Source: Erodium maritimum
Lineage: Eukaryota > Streptophyta > Magnoliopsida > Geraniales > Geraniaceae
NCBI GenBank assembly: GCA_963921825.1
Contig: OY997592.1
Span: 66,050,336-66,114,335 of the forward strand
Reading direction: 5' to 3'
DNA: 64,000 nucleotides
Below, one piece after another: positions 46,499 to 60,202 of this stretch; within the stretch, counting starts at the first letter, position 1, and every line of letters begins with the position of its first letter. The notes under the pieces are model-generated. The model worked only from the letters and a program-made list of their open reading frames with translations, did not search any database and was not told the DNA's origin. Position numbers and translations under genes: made by a program.

Positions 46499-46756
46499 TG
46501 TTGATTCTCAAGCCAATATTGAGAACAAAAGGAATCAAGAGACAATTAATTATACTTGGCTTTAAACTCCCGAATGCATACTCTTGGATGCCTTGGGTTC
46601 CTTTGTATTTATAGCAAAAGATTATAAAAGGAAGACGCAAAAAAGAACAAGTAAATAAGGTGGTTTTGACCACCGTCCACTATTCTACCTACTATCACAC
46701 AACACATGAATAACATGTGTTGTACTATAGAAATTACAACTACATGATTAACAACA
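46499..46756 (-). repeat. 3' LTR of the young copia element
   Basis: 258 bp, TG...CA borders, about 99% identical to the LTR at 50926-51183 by eye. Confidence 0.92.
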
Positions 46757-46770
46757 AATCACCCCCTTAA

Positions 46771-49700
46771 TCATGAATTGGATATGTCTTGAACTCCAAG
46801 TTTTCTTCTTAGTTTCGTGAATTTCAGATGCCCCAAGGCTTTGGTCAGTATGTCTGCAAGCTGTTCCTCTGTCCTTACGTGTTCGACTTCAATGATTCCT
46901 TCTTCAATGCAAGTTCGAATGAAATGGTATCGGGTGTCTATGTGCTTGCTCCTTTCATGGTACACCGGGTTTTTGCACAAAGCGATTGCAGACTTGTTAT
47001 CTACCTTCAGCTTCACGGTCTCAATCTCCTTTTTCAGTAAGTCAGCTTTCAGTCTGGCGAGCCAAATTCCCTGACACGCTGCGGTGGTGGCGGCTATGTA
47101 TTCGGCTTCGCATGATGATAAAGCCACCACTTTCTGTTTCTGAGATGACCAGGTCACAAGGCTTTCACCGAGAAAATAGACGACGCCGGTGGTACTTTTC
47201 CGGTCACTTTGATCTCCGGCCAAGTCATTGTCGCTGAAACCAGACAACCTTTGTTCCCCATCAGTTTTATGATAACTAAGGCCATAACTTCTCGTACCTT
47301 TTACATATCGAAGGATACGTTTTATGGCTGCCCAATGTTGAGTGCTTGGGGCTGCCATAAAACGGCTCATGATGCCAACAGAGTATGCGATATCGGGTCT
47401 TGTATTAACCAAATAACGTAGGCTCCCGATTAAGCTCCTGTATTTTGTCACTTCAATGCCTTCACCATCATGTCGATCGAATTTAAGTCTGATCTCCATA
47501 GGAGTTGTGCACGGATTACAGTCCTCCAAGCCTGCAACTCTTAAAACTTTGTCTGCATAACCAGCCTGAGTCATTGTAATCATCTTCCCAGTCTGTCTCA
47601 CTTCAATGCCCAAATAGTAACTCAGAAGCCCCAAATCACTCATGTTAAAGATCTTTTTCATTTCATCTTTAAACGAAATAATATTACTAACCTCTGATCC
47701 CGTTATGATGAGATCATCCACGTAAACGCCCACGACCAGGATAGACTTTCCGGAGGCTCTGGTGTACACGGCGTGCTCAAGCGGACTTCGATTAAAACCG
47801 AGAGACACTAGACTGTGATCTAATTTGGAGTTCCATGCGCGGGGAGCCTGTCTCAATCCATAGAGAGCCTTGCGAAGCTTCATCACCATGTGAGCCTTCT
47901 CCTTTTTCTCGAAACCAGGTGGTTGTATTACATACACCTCCTCTTCCAATTCACCATTAAGAAACGCCGACTTAACGTCCATATGGTGTATTTCCCATCC
48001 ACCATGAGCTGCAATTGCTATCAGTAATCGAATAGTTTCAAGTCTAGCTACTGAAGCAAATACCTTATCAAAATCCACCCCCTGTCTCTGAGCATAACCT
48101 TTCGCCACGATCCTGGCTTTATGTTTGACAATTCTGCCTTCCGAATCCTTCTTCAATTTAAACACCCACTTTAGACCAATTGCTTTGTGTTTTTCGGGCA
48201 ATTGACTAAAGTCCCATGTTTGGTTCTCAGAAATTGATCGCATCTCCTCTTCCATGGCTTCTCTCCACTGCGCGTCTCGCAAGGCTTGCTCTACACTTTC
48301 AGGTTCTTCAGAGACCATTAAACAGAGATCTGCGGATTCAACCTCCAAGCGCTCCGTTTCAGCATATATGTCGATTATGGGCCTTTTTCCCTGTGGGCCT
48401 TCTGAGGGTGACGAAGCAGATTCTGAGGTCGCGGGGTCTGAGGCGTTGATTGTGGCGTTTGCGTCTGGGGTGTTGGCGTAGGTTCTGCAGTTGCACTCGA
48501 ATCGCAACTCTGTTCTCATGTGCAGGGATTGATGCTCCACGTTACTGTGAATGTGCCACTGGGTTCAGCTTCTCCTTGAGGTGTGTCCCAATTCCATTCA
48601 CTTTTCTCGTCAAAAATTGCATCCCTGCTGATCATAAGCTTGTGTGTTCGTGGGTTATAAAACCGGTAGGCTTTGGATCCCGGTTCATAACCTATGAATA
48701 CAACCACAACACTTCGATCCTCTAATTTTTTCAGATGAGGAGTTGTGATTTTAATGTGAGCCAGACAACCAAAAATGCGCAAATGGAGTACATTAGGTTT
48801 CTTCTCATACCAGACTTCATAAGATGTCTTCCCTTCAACGCTCCTCGTCGTTGCACGGTTTAGGATGTATATTGCAGTCATTACTGCTTCTCCCCAAAAT
48901 CGGTCAGGCATGTTTTTGTTCTTTAATAGGCAGCGAGCCATGCCTACTATGGTTTGATTTCTCCTTTCCGCCACTCCATTCTGTTGAGGCGAGTTTGGAG
49001 CGGTGAGGAACCTTCTTATTCCTTGTTCCTCGCAATACTCTTTAAATTTTCCTGACACAAATTCCCCTCCACGATCAGTACGAAGAGCTTTTATTTTCTT
49101 CTCAGTCTCCACCTCCACCCTGCTCTTCACCTTTTTAAAGGCTTTCAATGCCATGTCTTTTGAACTTATGAGGACGGACGACATGAAACGTGAGAAATCA
49201 TCTACCATTAGCAAAAAAATACTTGTTACCAACGGGTGTAGGAGGTGAAATCGGCCCACATAGATCGGCATGTATGAGTTCCAGGTGTTTCTTGGCTCGA
49301 TACGTCGATATTTGTGGGAATGGGATTCTCTTCTGCTTTCCAATGACGCAAGCATCACAGAGTCGTTCACAGAATTCTATGATTGGTAGGCCTCTCACCA
49401 TTTCAGCTTTAGACATGGATTGGAGTGTCTTGAAGCTGATATGGCCAAAGCGTGCATGCCAAAGCCATTCCTTCTCTTCAATCTTGCTCAGCAGACATAT
49501 TGGCTCAGCTCTTTTCAATTGTAGAGTGTACAGCCTGTTCCTTGTTCTCCTTACTTTGGCGAGGAGTTTTTTCTTCTTGATCAAATAAGCTCATCCAACC
49601 CCCTTCGACGGTAATCCTGCACCCGACTTCATCGAGTTGCCCCAAGATGATGATGTTGCTCCTGAGTCGCGGGATAAAATAGGCATCGGTTAGGAGCTTA

Positions 49701-49954
49701 TGTTCTCCCGTGGCCCCTTCGAACAAGACACTTCCTCTTCCTTTGATTTCAACAATAGAGCCATCACCAAATTTGACTGAACCTTTGATTTGTTCATTCA
49801 AATTAGTGAAGACTTCTATGTTCCCAGACATGTGATTACTGTCACCTGAGTCAAGATGCCAGAGATCTGCATTCATTTTCTTTCCTTTATCAAGGTCGGG
49901 TACGACCTTCCTTTCATTCAGCATCATTATCTCGGGTTCACAGATCTTTGCCAT
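46771..49954 (-). pseudogene. Copia pol: protease, integrase, reverse transcriptase, RNase H, with frameshifts
   Basis: The frame 49505-49954 holds the protease-like WHLDSGDSNHMSG, where the usual DSGAS has D for A. The frame 49198-49584 holds the pre-integrase HxxxH and CDACVIGKQ. The frame 48516-49370 holds the integrase core with RTDRGGEF and SPQQNGVAERRNQ. The frame 46771-48540 holds reverse transcriptase with YVDD and the RNase H domain ending before the purine tract. The frames change near 49565-49584 (T run), near 49210 (a run of seven A) and near 48520-48540. A stop also separates this region from gag. The last 589 codons are open. This copy cannot make a continuous Pol. Confidence 0.88.
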
Positions 49955-49999
49955 GAGTAGGGTCGGCTCACCTTCTGGATTGTACTCTGCATAATTTAC

Positions 50000-50898
50000 T
50001 TATTCGACAAGGCTTTGACACTCAGAAGCATAATGACCCAAGTTAGAGCAATTGAAACATCTAACTTTGGATTTATCATACTTACGGAGTGGCCTCGAAA
50101 TGGGTTGGCCTCGTCCACGTCCTCTAAAGCGTCCACGCCCCCTCACTCGGAATTCACCATCCGAGGCTCTCAGCTCACTTCCAGAGCTCTCGCCCAGTTT
50201 CTTGGCATGCATCATTTCCCACTGTGCTTTCGTGAGCAGCAATTTGTCATCTGCACGGTCCTCCTTCCTTCCTGTCGCAGTCAACTCATATGTTTTCAGT
50301 CTTCCTACTGCCTCAGCCACTGTCATCTTTCCCATATCGCCCCATTGTTGTATGGTTCCAACAATCGGAAGAAATGGGTCGGATACGGTGCTGAACAACT
50401 TTTCCACCACGACCTTGTCGGTCAATTCTTCTCCAAGAGATCTGATTTCACTGACCACGTTAATGAGTTTGGTAACATACTCACTAACTTGTTCAGTGTC
50501 ACCCATCAGCATCCGATTGAATTTCTTTCGGAGCACCATCACATTGGCCTCCCTTACTCTCTCAGCGCCTCCCTTACTCTCTCAGCACCCGTATGCATGT
50601 CTCGGAGAATTTCCCATGCCTCCTTTGCTGACTTCTTGCCAGCGATGCTCATCATCATGGAGTCCGGGATTGCTTGGATAATTACAGCAAGCGCACCCTT
50701 GTTTTTTCCAGCTGGTACTTCGCCATCCCCATCGACCGCGCTCCACACTTCCAAAGCATCCATTAGGACCATCATCCTCGCTGCCCAGACATTGTAATTT
50801 CCTTCAGCTAGCATCGGAAAATTGACTGGCACCCCCTTTGGCTGCAGCTGGTTCTTCGTTACTTCGCCGGCACCGGACTTCTGAACAATTTCGGCCAT
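50000..50898 (-). pseudogene. Copia gag with a 20-bp duplication frameshift
   Basis: The start MAEIVQKSGAGEV at 50898 leads into the copia gag domain (NYNVWAARMMVLMDALEVW). At 50548-50587 a 20-bp unit is present twice in tandem, which shifts the frame. Downstream the original frame continues to an Arg/Gly-rich stretch and the zinc knuckle CFNCSNLGHYASEC, ending with a stop at 50000-50002. Confidence 0.88.
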
Positions 50899-50925
50899 GA
50901 TCCCCTCTCAGGCTCTGATACCAAA

Positions 50926-51183
50926 TGTTGGTTCTCAAGCCAATATTGAGAACAAAAGGAATCAAGAGACAATTAATTATACTTGGCTTTAAACTCCCGA
51001 ATGCATACTCTTGGATGCCTTGGGTTCCTTTGTATTTATAGCAAAAGATTACAAAAGGAAGACGCAAAAATGAACAAGTAAATAAGGTGGTTTTGACCAC
51101 CGTCCACTATTCTACCTACTATCACACAACACATGAATAACATGTGTTGTACTATAGAAATTACAACTACATGATTAACAACA
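50926..51183 (-). repeat. 5' LTR of the young copia element
   Basis: 258 bp; contains the element's promoter. It lies two bases beyond the primer-binding site complement at 50912-50923. Confidence 0.92.
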
Positions 51184-51315
51184 TATTTTTCAATGTCATA
51201 TATATAGATGCAAGAGAGGTATACATAGAAACACAATCAAGCGTTAACTATATTGTATAAACTAATATGAAAATTGAATCAAATCAAATATGCAGAATAA
51301 GAATATAGTCTAACA

Positions 51316-54300
51316 CGTCCCCACAGTCGAAGCTCGAGATGGTAAGATGTTGAGACTGGATCGGAAGTTGTTGAAGAGAGCGGATGAAAATTCTTTGGTG
51401 AAGATATTTGTAAACTGGTACGAGTAGGCACGTGCAGCACACAAACCTGACTTGCAGCAATTTTCACACGTATAATATGTAAATCAGGCTCAACATGTTT
51501 GGAATGGTGATGTTGGACAGGATTACCAGACATATAAACATAACTGATGTTATCACAAAAGACGATGGTGGCAGTGGAAAGAGGAGAATGTAATTCGAGT
51601 AGGAGATTACGAAGCAAAGAGGATTCGACATTAGCAACACCGAAATACTCAGGCTCCGCACAGGAACGAGATACAATCTGATGACGTTTGGATGACCAAG
51701 AGATGATATCGAGACCGAGAAAGACACAATCACTCAACATAGAGCGACGAGTGTCAAGACAACCAGCGTAGTCAACACCACAGTAAGCATTGAGAGACAG
51801 AGTAAGCACTGAGAAACAGAGTATAGCAAGGACGAAGATGGAGAACATAGGTAATTGTACCTTATATGTAGCGAAGAATGTTTGAGAGCATGAAAATGAG
51901 GTTCACGAGGATCATGCATAACAAGACAGACTTGTTAAACAACATTAGAGAAATCATGACGAGTAAAGGTGAGATATTGAGTGCACCTTCCAGACTTCGA
52001 TAAAGTGTAGGATCAGAGACTGGAGGCCCGGAAGAGGAGGAAATCTTGGACTTAGTATCAACTAGGTAAGGCATAGGTTGCAAGAAGACATGTTAGCTCG
52101 GGGAAGGATAACTCGATAAAACTTTTCTTGAGAAAGGAGAAGACCAAAAGGGGAGCGAGTGACCGAAATGCCAAGGAAGTAGTGGAGAGGACCAAGATTA
52201 GTCATTGCAAATTCGGATCCGAGACGAGAGGTAATGGAAGATAGAATAGTAAGAGAAGTGGTGGTAAGAAGTATATCATCAATGTAGAGAAGAAGAAGAT
52301 AAGTTGTATGAGAGGCACGACGATAGATGAAAATGATGTGTCTGTCCTACTACTGATAAAGCCCATAGATAAAAGGTAGGAAGTGAAACGCTGATACCAA
52401 GACCGAGAGGCCTGTTTAAGGCCGTAGAAGGCTGTCATAAGCCGAAAAACGTGGATAGGAAGAGAGGGGTCCTAGAAATTAGGTAGTTGCTTCACTGAGA
52501 TTGCTATGAAGAAAAGCATTTTGGACATCAAGATGATGAATCGTCCATGAGTAAGACAAAGAAAGACTAAGAATGGTGTGAATGGTGGTCGGTTTGACCA
52601 TTGATCTAAAAGTCTCATCATAGTCAATACTAGCTTGTTGGGTGTGCCCTTAAGAGACCAAACGAGCTTTATATCGCTCAAAAGACCCATCTGAACAAAC
52701 TTATGGAGAAAGATCCACTTAAAACCAAGAATATTGACATTAGGAAGGCATGGGACTGAATCCGAGTAACCATTGGAATTAAGGGCAGAGAGTTCAGCCT
52801 TCATAACTTATTTCCAATTGGGGTCACAAAGAGCTTGAGAAGAAGATCGAGGAATAGGAGAAAGAGAGGATATGGAGACGTGAAGATCGAAGACACCTCG
52901 TGGACGAAAAGTATCGATCTGACTACAAGTGGTAATGGGATGAGAAGGTCGGGGTGGGGAAGCATGTAATGACAGGGGAATAGGGGTAGAACTTGAGGAT
53001 GTAGGTGAGGGAGAATGGAGTGCTAAATACGAAGGAGGAGATGGTGGGGGAGAAAGTATTGGCGAAGCTGGAGAAGGAAAGGGAGTTGGGAAATCGGATG
53101 AATGGATAAGTGGAGATACATCAATAGGGGAAGGGTGGAATAGATAAGAGGATGAGGTAGAGGGATCTGATTGGTGGTGAAAGCAGTAAGAGAATATTGT
53201 TTCGTCAGATGTAACATGGTGTGGTATAATGACACGACCAATTGAGAGGTTAAGGCAGTTAGAACCACTATAATTGGAGGAATAACTAAGAAAGACTCAA
53301 GCAATAGATCGAGGTGCAAGTTTGTGAGGAGTTGTAGAAGAAAGGTTGGGGTAGCATAAACAAATGAAAACATGAAGATAATCGTATGAAAGAAAAAGTA
53401 TTATGTAGGAATTATAAGGGAGTCTAATAAGAGAGCGTCGTGGTAGGTAGAAGATTGAGTGTATAAGGCATATGAAGACCTTCAATCTAAAAAGAGAAAG
53501 GAAGATGAGTTTGGAAGAAAAGAGAACGAACCATGTTATTGAGAAGTGTGAGGACATGACAAACGAAAAGTTATGCTAAAATGAGTGTTATCAAATTCAC
53601 GACCACTATCACATTGAAAAGGTTTAATAGGTAGGGAAAACTAAGTACACAGGCAGGAAAATGAACAAATAAAGAACAAAAACAGACTTCGCATGTAGAG
53701 GAAAAACCCACAGAAAGTAAGAAAAATCGTTCAAGAACAATAATTGATATTTAAATACACTAAAACTAATAATAGGTCAAGTCCACATATCATAATGAAC
53801 TATTTCAAATAAATGAATAGTGCGAGAAAGTGGGAGAGAAAATGAAAGGCACAAATGCATGTCTAATTGACAAGCATGACAAATAGTATCGAAAAAGTCC
53901 TATTACATGAAATAAAGTTGCGAGAACAAAGAAATTTAAAAATTGAGGATGTCCAAGACGATGATACCAGTGGTGGGAGAAATGTCATCGGAGAGGAATA
54001 AGGAAGTGGATGACGATATAGTAGACGTAGTCACTAGTAAAAATTCCTATTGTTATCACAACAGATGGAGAGAGTCCCAGTTAGAAGTTGCTTCAAAGAA
54101 AAACCCAATGGGTCGAATTCAATAAAGCGATGGTTATCGCGAATAAACTAACGAAAAGAGCTCAAGGTTTTGACTATACGAAGGCTAATGATAATGTTGA
54201 GTAAATTAAAGACGTGAAATGTGGATGAAATGGAAGATTATCTAATAAAAGAGACGGGTAAAGCGACATCATTCCAACAATAATTTAACTTAAATTTAAA

Positions 54301-54540
54301 CAAGGTGCGAGATGAGAAAAATTACTGAAATGAGAGGATGTATTTGAAGATGCACTGGTATCCATGTACCATCCATCCAAAGGTTGGTTGAGCGTCAGGG
54401 TGGAGAAAAAATAGTTGAGGTATATTGCTTGAGAATAGGATAAATGTATTGTTGATTGGACCGATGACTAAACTATTGGCCAAACAGTTGGATGTATTGA
54501 CCTTATTGATCGTTAGGACCATACGAAGAAAAAACGGTAA
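51316..54540 (-). mobile_element. Old, heavily decayed Ty1/copia element
   Basis: Minus-strand pieces appear in copia order with many stops. Protease-like YMDTSAS is near 54350-54390. An integrase segment with CDSGREF is near 53600. Reverse transcriptase pieces include GFKWIF (about 52720), YGLKQASRSWYQRF (about 52390) and a YIDD-type motif (about 52280). RNase H with SRSCAEPEYFGVANVESS lies at 51600-51680. It is unrelated at close range to the young copia next to it. The 5' LTR and gag were not recognised. The right edge is approximate. Confidence 0.75.
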
Positions 54541-55632
54541 TGGGTCTTAGATAACCGGAGATTTTGGTCCGGTTATCGAAAATGAGCTTTTGGGCCGGTC
54601 ACCAACTGATGCCCAGCCCTAATGGATGCATGCATAAAGTTTTGTCTATGTTGTGTGGATGCACTAAAGTTTCGCCTCCGTCATTTTATCCTATGAACCT
54701 TTTGACTTTTGGACTAATAGTATCATTTTACCCTTTTTGATAAAAAAAATCAAATTAAGAAAATAAATAAATAAAATCAAAAATTATAATTGTTATTCTA
54801 TTATAAAAAAAAAACTATCAAAACTATTTTATAATAAATATTAAAAAATTACAATAAATAATAAATTAATAAAATAACTTAAATAAAAATAACTATTTTG
54901 TAAAAGAATTAAAATTTTATTATTTATTATAAAAAAATTGATATATATTTTATTATAAAATTCTAAATAAATGATTATTTTTTATTATAAACTTAGATTT
55001 TTTTTTCTTAGTTTGATTTTTATTAAAAAGAGCAAATGGTAATGTCCCGTACAAAACCTGCATAACAAAAACAGAATATTCTGTTAATAGTTCTAACAGA
55101 AAACGGTGGGTAAAACTTCAGTCCACCCACACAACGTTGACAAATTTTATGTATTCATCCGTTGGTGGACAACTTTAATGTAGATTTGCACATTTAACCC
55201 TAAATCATTAAACAACTTTGGAGAATAAAATCATCACCCCAGTAAACTATTTTCATCTGCATAAAGTTCCATAATTAACCAACCAAACCATTCTAAATTA
55301 CCCACTAATGTTTAATTTCCATTGAACTATAATGTGTTGACAGTATTTTTATGCTTTCTACTGCTAGTATACAATTTACAAACTTACCTTCCCTAAGGCT
55401 GTGGAATATCTGATACTAATTTGGCTTGCTGTTATATCACAGACCATATAACATTTTATGTAGGGCTTATCAATTTCAAGCCACTGCAAAAATGAAAGAC
55501 GAGGAACACGAGTTAGCTTAGAATTGCCGGAGATTATGTGCAAAGAAAACCGGAGATGGTAGCGTAATTCCCATCCGGGCCTTGCATTTGCCGACAGGTC
55601 TGCTTTCACGTTGAGCCGTCACCGAAAGCTGA
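54541..55632. other. AT-rich intergenic region, no gene seen
   Basis: Very AT-rich sequence (especially 54730-55020) with no recognisable ORF or element ends. The last few hundred bases must include the 3' untranslated region of the formin gene. Confidence 0.6.
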
Positions 55633-58600
55633 TTAAGCAGCATGTTTGTGGATTTGGAAATTCGGTTTGGGCTTGTCACCATTTAGACCATCTTTCTTCA
55701 GAGCTGAATTAGTTGCTGCTTTGGCTTCTTTCTCCAGTTTCTTCTTTTCAGCATCAGCCAGCTTTTCGTTCTCTTCCCGTGACTTTTTGAATGTCTTCAC
55801 AAAGACAACCAATGTTTGTGTCACTGTAAAACAAAACCAGAAAGGAGCTTAGTTGAGACAAATATAAAACTATGTATGTAGCTCACAAGATACCAGAATA
55901 TATCATTTCTAGTATTTTAGAGCCAAGTTGAGGCACCCATTTCATATTGTTGGCTGGTTGTCTATTCAGAATAATGCGAAGAACATTGACCCTTATGAAC
56001 TGCACATAACTACCTTTATGAACTGCCCGAACACATAACCATGACTACCCTTATGAATTTCAACATTCCACGATCGCATTTTTTTGTAACGTGACTTAAC
56101 ATGTCACTTTAAAATTTTATATGTTTCCCAAAACTTCTCGTTCCCATCCTTTAATCTTCCGGATTTGATTTAATTCTGTCCTCGAAATCCTCCAAAAAAC
56201 CAAAATGAAATCGGAAGATTATAGGATGGAAATGAGTAGTTATGGGATATTATAGAAAATGGATAATTGCAAAGATGTACCCTGAGGTATTCACTTTTAG
56301 CAACTTTTAACTCTCTTCTTTGATAATTGCATAAAAGTACCATGAACTTGTCTTTTTGTTGCACTTCATACCAAAATGACGATTTTATCCTTAAAATTTA
56401 GATTTTAAAAATAGTCCAAATTTTCATATCAAAGTGAAACAAGCAAACGAGTTCATAACATTTTTTTTGCAATTATCAAAGAAGGCTACAAGTTTCAAAA
56501 AATGAATATATCAGGGTATTTTTTTGCAATTATTACTATAAAAAATTTAAGTAGGTGTGACGAAAAAATCAAGAAAACTTTTGGTCTCTGGCTACTTTGT
56601 ACTCTCGTGACACGTAGAAATAAATTCATAAGGGTAGCCATGCGTGTGTGGAAAATTTATTATGGGGTTATGTGTTCGTGGAAATTTCCTATGGGATTAT
56701 GTGTTATGGCCAATTCATAAAGGTAGATATGTGCATATAACCCCTAATTATATGCATCAAACATATGTGAAATAGATGAGAATAGAGTGGACCTTGCTCG
56801 AAAGGGCACCTAGCTGGATCCTCTCCAAAGTATTGGGACAATGAATCTGCACTTCTTCCCTAAACAACATTGTATAGGAAATGAATCATCCACAAATCAA
56901 GGCTGTAAATGGAGGACAGTCAAAAATTAAAATTAGTAGGAACTCACCACTTCAGCATACAAGGAGATAAGCGACCTTACTTCAGCTTCAGCAGAATCAA
57001 GAAAATTCTTCAATACCTGATATGCCAAAGTATTCAAGCTTTATTAAAAATCCAAAGATGCAAGTTATGCATATAGATAGATCACTTGGCATGAAAAGAA
57101 AAGAAAATATATATAGAAGCAAAAACCTTGAATACTTGCCCATGTGTTTCTAAAGTGTCTACAATTCAACTTCAGGTAAAGAATGGAACTACGTAAAATG
57201 AAGCTACTAAGGTTCGATTAGTATAATTCATTAAACTAATCAAATAAATAAAAAATAATCAATTATGAGTGAATCGATAATCAATGGAAAATTTTGATTA
57301 TGTTAATCATCGTACAAAGAGGAAAAGGGGGTGAAAATTCTGGATTGTATGTTTTTTTACTTGATATTTTTTAATTTGAAATTTTCAAGGGTAAAAGAAT
57401 CATTCTGAAACAAATTGATGCAAAGTGCAGCAATAATAAAAGCTCAGGGAAATTTTTGCCATTACCAAAGAAGAGGGCTATGGTTCGCAAAAAGTGGATA
57501 GCATATGGTTCTATTATGTAATTATCCCTTACAAAAAAAAATAGGAACATGAGTTACATCGCAAAAATTAACTTAACCAAAAAATAATTTGTTAAATAGC
57601 TACCGAGTCAGTAACCAATATTTTTTTTGTTTTGTATGGTTTACAATGATATCTAGTTAGCATGAAATGAATTAAACATTATGTGGTAAAAAACCACAAA
57701 TAATATTAGATTATTTTTATTTTCTGCAAGCCTGTAATCTAATGTAACGGATTGCTGAATAAGAAACCAAGCATCTAACCTTTTGGAAGCCTGCAGATAT
57801 AGCACCATCGTTTTCTGAGGCAGCAAGTTCTTGCTCAACCTTCTCAAGACCTTTACTCACAGCTTGCATTTCTTCAGCCAACATTTTCAATTGAATCTAG
57901 CATGTGAAGGTAAAAGGCTAAGAAGAAACAAATTACTAAAATTAAAGGTAAGAGCCAATACAAGTATTGTTTTGGCTGTACCTTAGAGGCGGCTTCCAAA
58001 TGAACAAGATCCTTATCAAAATCAAGCAACTCTGGCAGTTTCTCAGCAAGTACCTAGTGAATAAAAAGAAAAATTAAACAAGTATCATTTAAACATATAC
58101 AGCCCAAGCGGGTCTAAATGGAAATAAGAAAAGGTTTGAAGTTATATTATTGGAATGGAAGTGGTAATGCACACTTACCTTGACAGCCTAGGAAACCAAT
58201 TTACAAGATAAGAGGAATAGATGTACATATGGCATAAGAAAGAACAGGAACCAACAAATTCTGTTGCTTAAAGTGAGACAAATAAATTTTAAAATGCAAT
58301 GGATCATGGCTTGAAGAATAAAAACTAGGTACAAGTTGATCTGATTCCAAGTCCACTACAGTATAAGAAACTGAACTTAAATAAAAACTAGGTACAAGTT
58401 GATCTGATTCCATGTTTATACAACCCGTGTAAATAAGAGGAATAACACAAGATGATTGAGAAAACACAATGACAAATAAGTAATATACATTTATATTAGG
58501 AGTAATCTCACTCACCTACCTCTAAGTATGCACCATTCTCAACTAACTACCCCCGAGTTTGAATAGTCCCGTTAAGTTTTTTTAGTCTCATTTAACCTCA

Positions 58601-60139
58601 ATTACGTCAACTTTGGGTCTGAATTGATGAAAATACCCTCATGAAAAAAAAGGAATCTTCATCATTTAACACCCACAAATTGACATAATTGCGGTAAATT
58701 GAGACTTAAAAACTCAGGGGAGCTGACAAAAACGTTTTTAAACTAGGAGGTAGTTGATAGAGAAAGGTGTATACTTAAAGGTAGCTGAGTGAGATTATCC
58801 ATTTATATTATATTACGACCAAGAAAAAAATTAGAGCATGGCAAAATACAGTTAAAATCAACATGACAGAACACAAACAATGAAATCAACCTCTAAGGAC
58901 AAACTCAAACAAAAGATGAAGGTTAAAGTTGTGGACCCAAACACTTAAATTGGTGAAAATCTGGTCAAAATAACCTGGTCATACTAACTGACATTAAAAG
59001 AGCTTAAAACCCTTAACCAAAAGATGTCGCATTGACAACGCAAACATTTGGTTGAAGAAGTCAAGAAGAGCACAAGACATCAACCGCAGCAAAATAAAAT
59101 TCTCAAGATTCTTACCTTGCACAGATAGTGCATTAAAGTCATTTTATTGTTTCTTGCTCGAGTATCTGACAACTTGAGAAGGCTGTCCAATTTGAATCCT
59201 ACAGCAGAACCTGCAAATTGCAATACAAGGAATTGTAAACCACAAATCATAAAAACATATAAAATTTAAAAATAGAACCAAAATCAGTTGTGGCACCTCG
59301 TGCAGTGCCTTGATTCAAGGCATTCCCTAGAGTGAGAATTGTCTGCATTATCTGACGCAACTTTAATGATTGCTTGACCTGCAATAATGTATATGGTATT
59401 TCAGATGCATCATTCTAAAACTAAGTCATTATTATACTTCAGTATCATGAAGTTCAATGTTACCTCTCTAGCAGCATCATTAATTGCATTAAGGTTAGAT
59501 CTCAAGTCATTAACCTGAACAAAATGAAGGATATAAGCAGCAAATTCTAATAATAAATAAAAATGAAAACTGCATATAAGAATAACAAATCTGTAAATAA
59601 CATACCTGACTAGAAAAGGTAATTTTAAAAGCAAATACTCGTAGCTTGGGCTCTACTCTTGGAACCTTCATGAGCTCCAAGAAAAACTGAAAGACTCCAA
59701 GATGTTTGTTAGAAATCAAAATAAATAACTATGCCAAGCATTTGAAACAGGAAAATATGAAATAACCTGTTCACACTTCCCGAGCATTTCCTTATTGCCC
59801 GTGTAATTCTGAGGATGTAATCAAATGAAAATCAGTAACAACATCAACAACGAAGAAATAAACAACGAAAGCCAGCTGCCATCCGAAATTTATGCCACAA
59901 AAAAAGGTCCTTACACACCATTATTTACATTGAGAAACAACGAATAAAGAGACCAATTATATCTAAGTTACCTAAATTTTAACCTTAGTTGGAAATCACC
60001 AATTACTACATCAATAACAAAATAATGAATAGATTGATATGCTCTCAATAGTCCTTTATTAAGTCTTCAATATTTATACTGACCAGCATAAAAACAACAG
60101 AGTAAGACTGCATTTGAAACTGTAGGAATTGGTCGACAT

Positions 60140-60202
<63 letters not shown>

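Larger units (their letters stand above)
46499..51183 (-). mobile_element. Young Ty1/copia retrotransposon, structurally complete
   Basis: LTRs of 258 bp at 46499-46756 and 50926-51183 start TGTTG and end ACAACA, and differ at about three positions. The element is flanked by TATTT on both sides (46494-46498 and 51184-51188). The primer-binding site, complement of gctctgatacca at 50912-50923, matches initiator-Met tRNA. A purine-rich tract (complement of atcaccccctta, 46757-46769) precedes the 3' LTR. Gag, protease, integrase, reverse transcriptase and RNase H follow the copia order on the minus strand. Several coding breaks make this copy non-autonomous. Confidence 0.93.
46390..51315 (-). repeat. 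LTR of an older copia element, split by the young copia insertion
   Basis: Joining 46390-46498 to 51189-51315 gives about 236 bp beginning TGTGATAATTAGG and ending AGTCTAACA. Read on the minus strand it starts TGTTAGACTAT and ends ATTATCACA, a proper LTR border pair. Just outside it (51316 onward) is the complement of a gtggggacg purine tract, as expected for a 3' LTR of a minus-strand element. The young copia interrupts it at TATTT. No second LTR copy was found for comparison. Confidence 0.5.

Noticed and set aside
50015..50797. Plus-strand ORF of 260 codons over copia gag
   Set aside because: Antisense of gag; the minus strand carries the zinc knuckle and gag domain.
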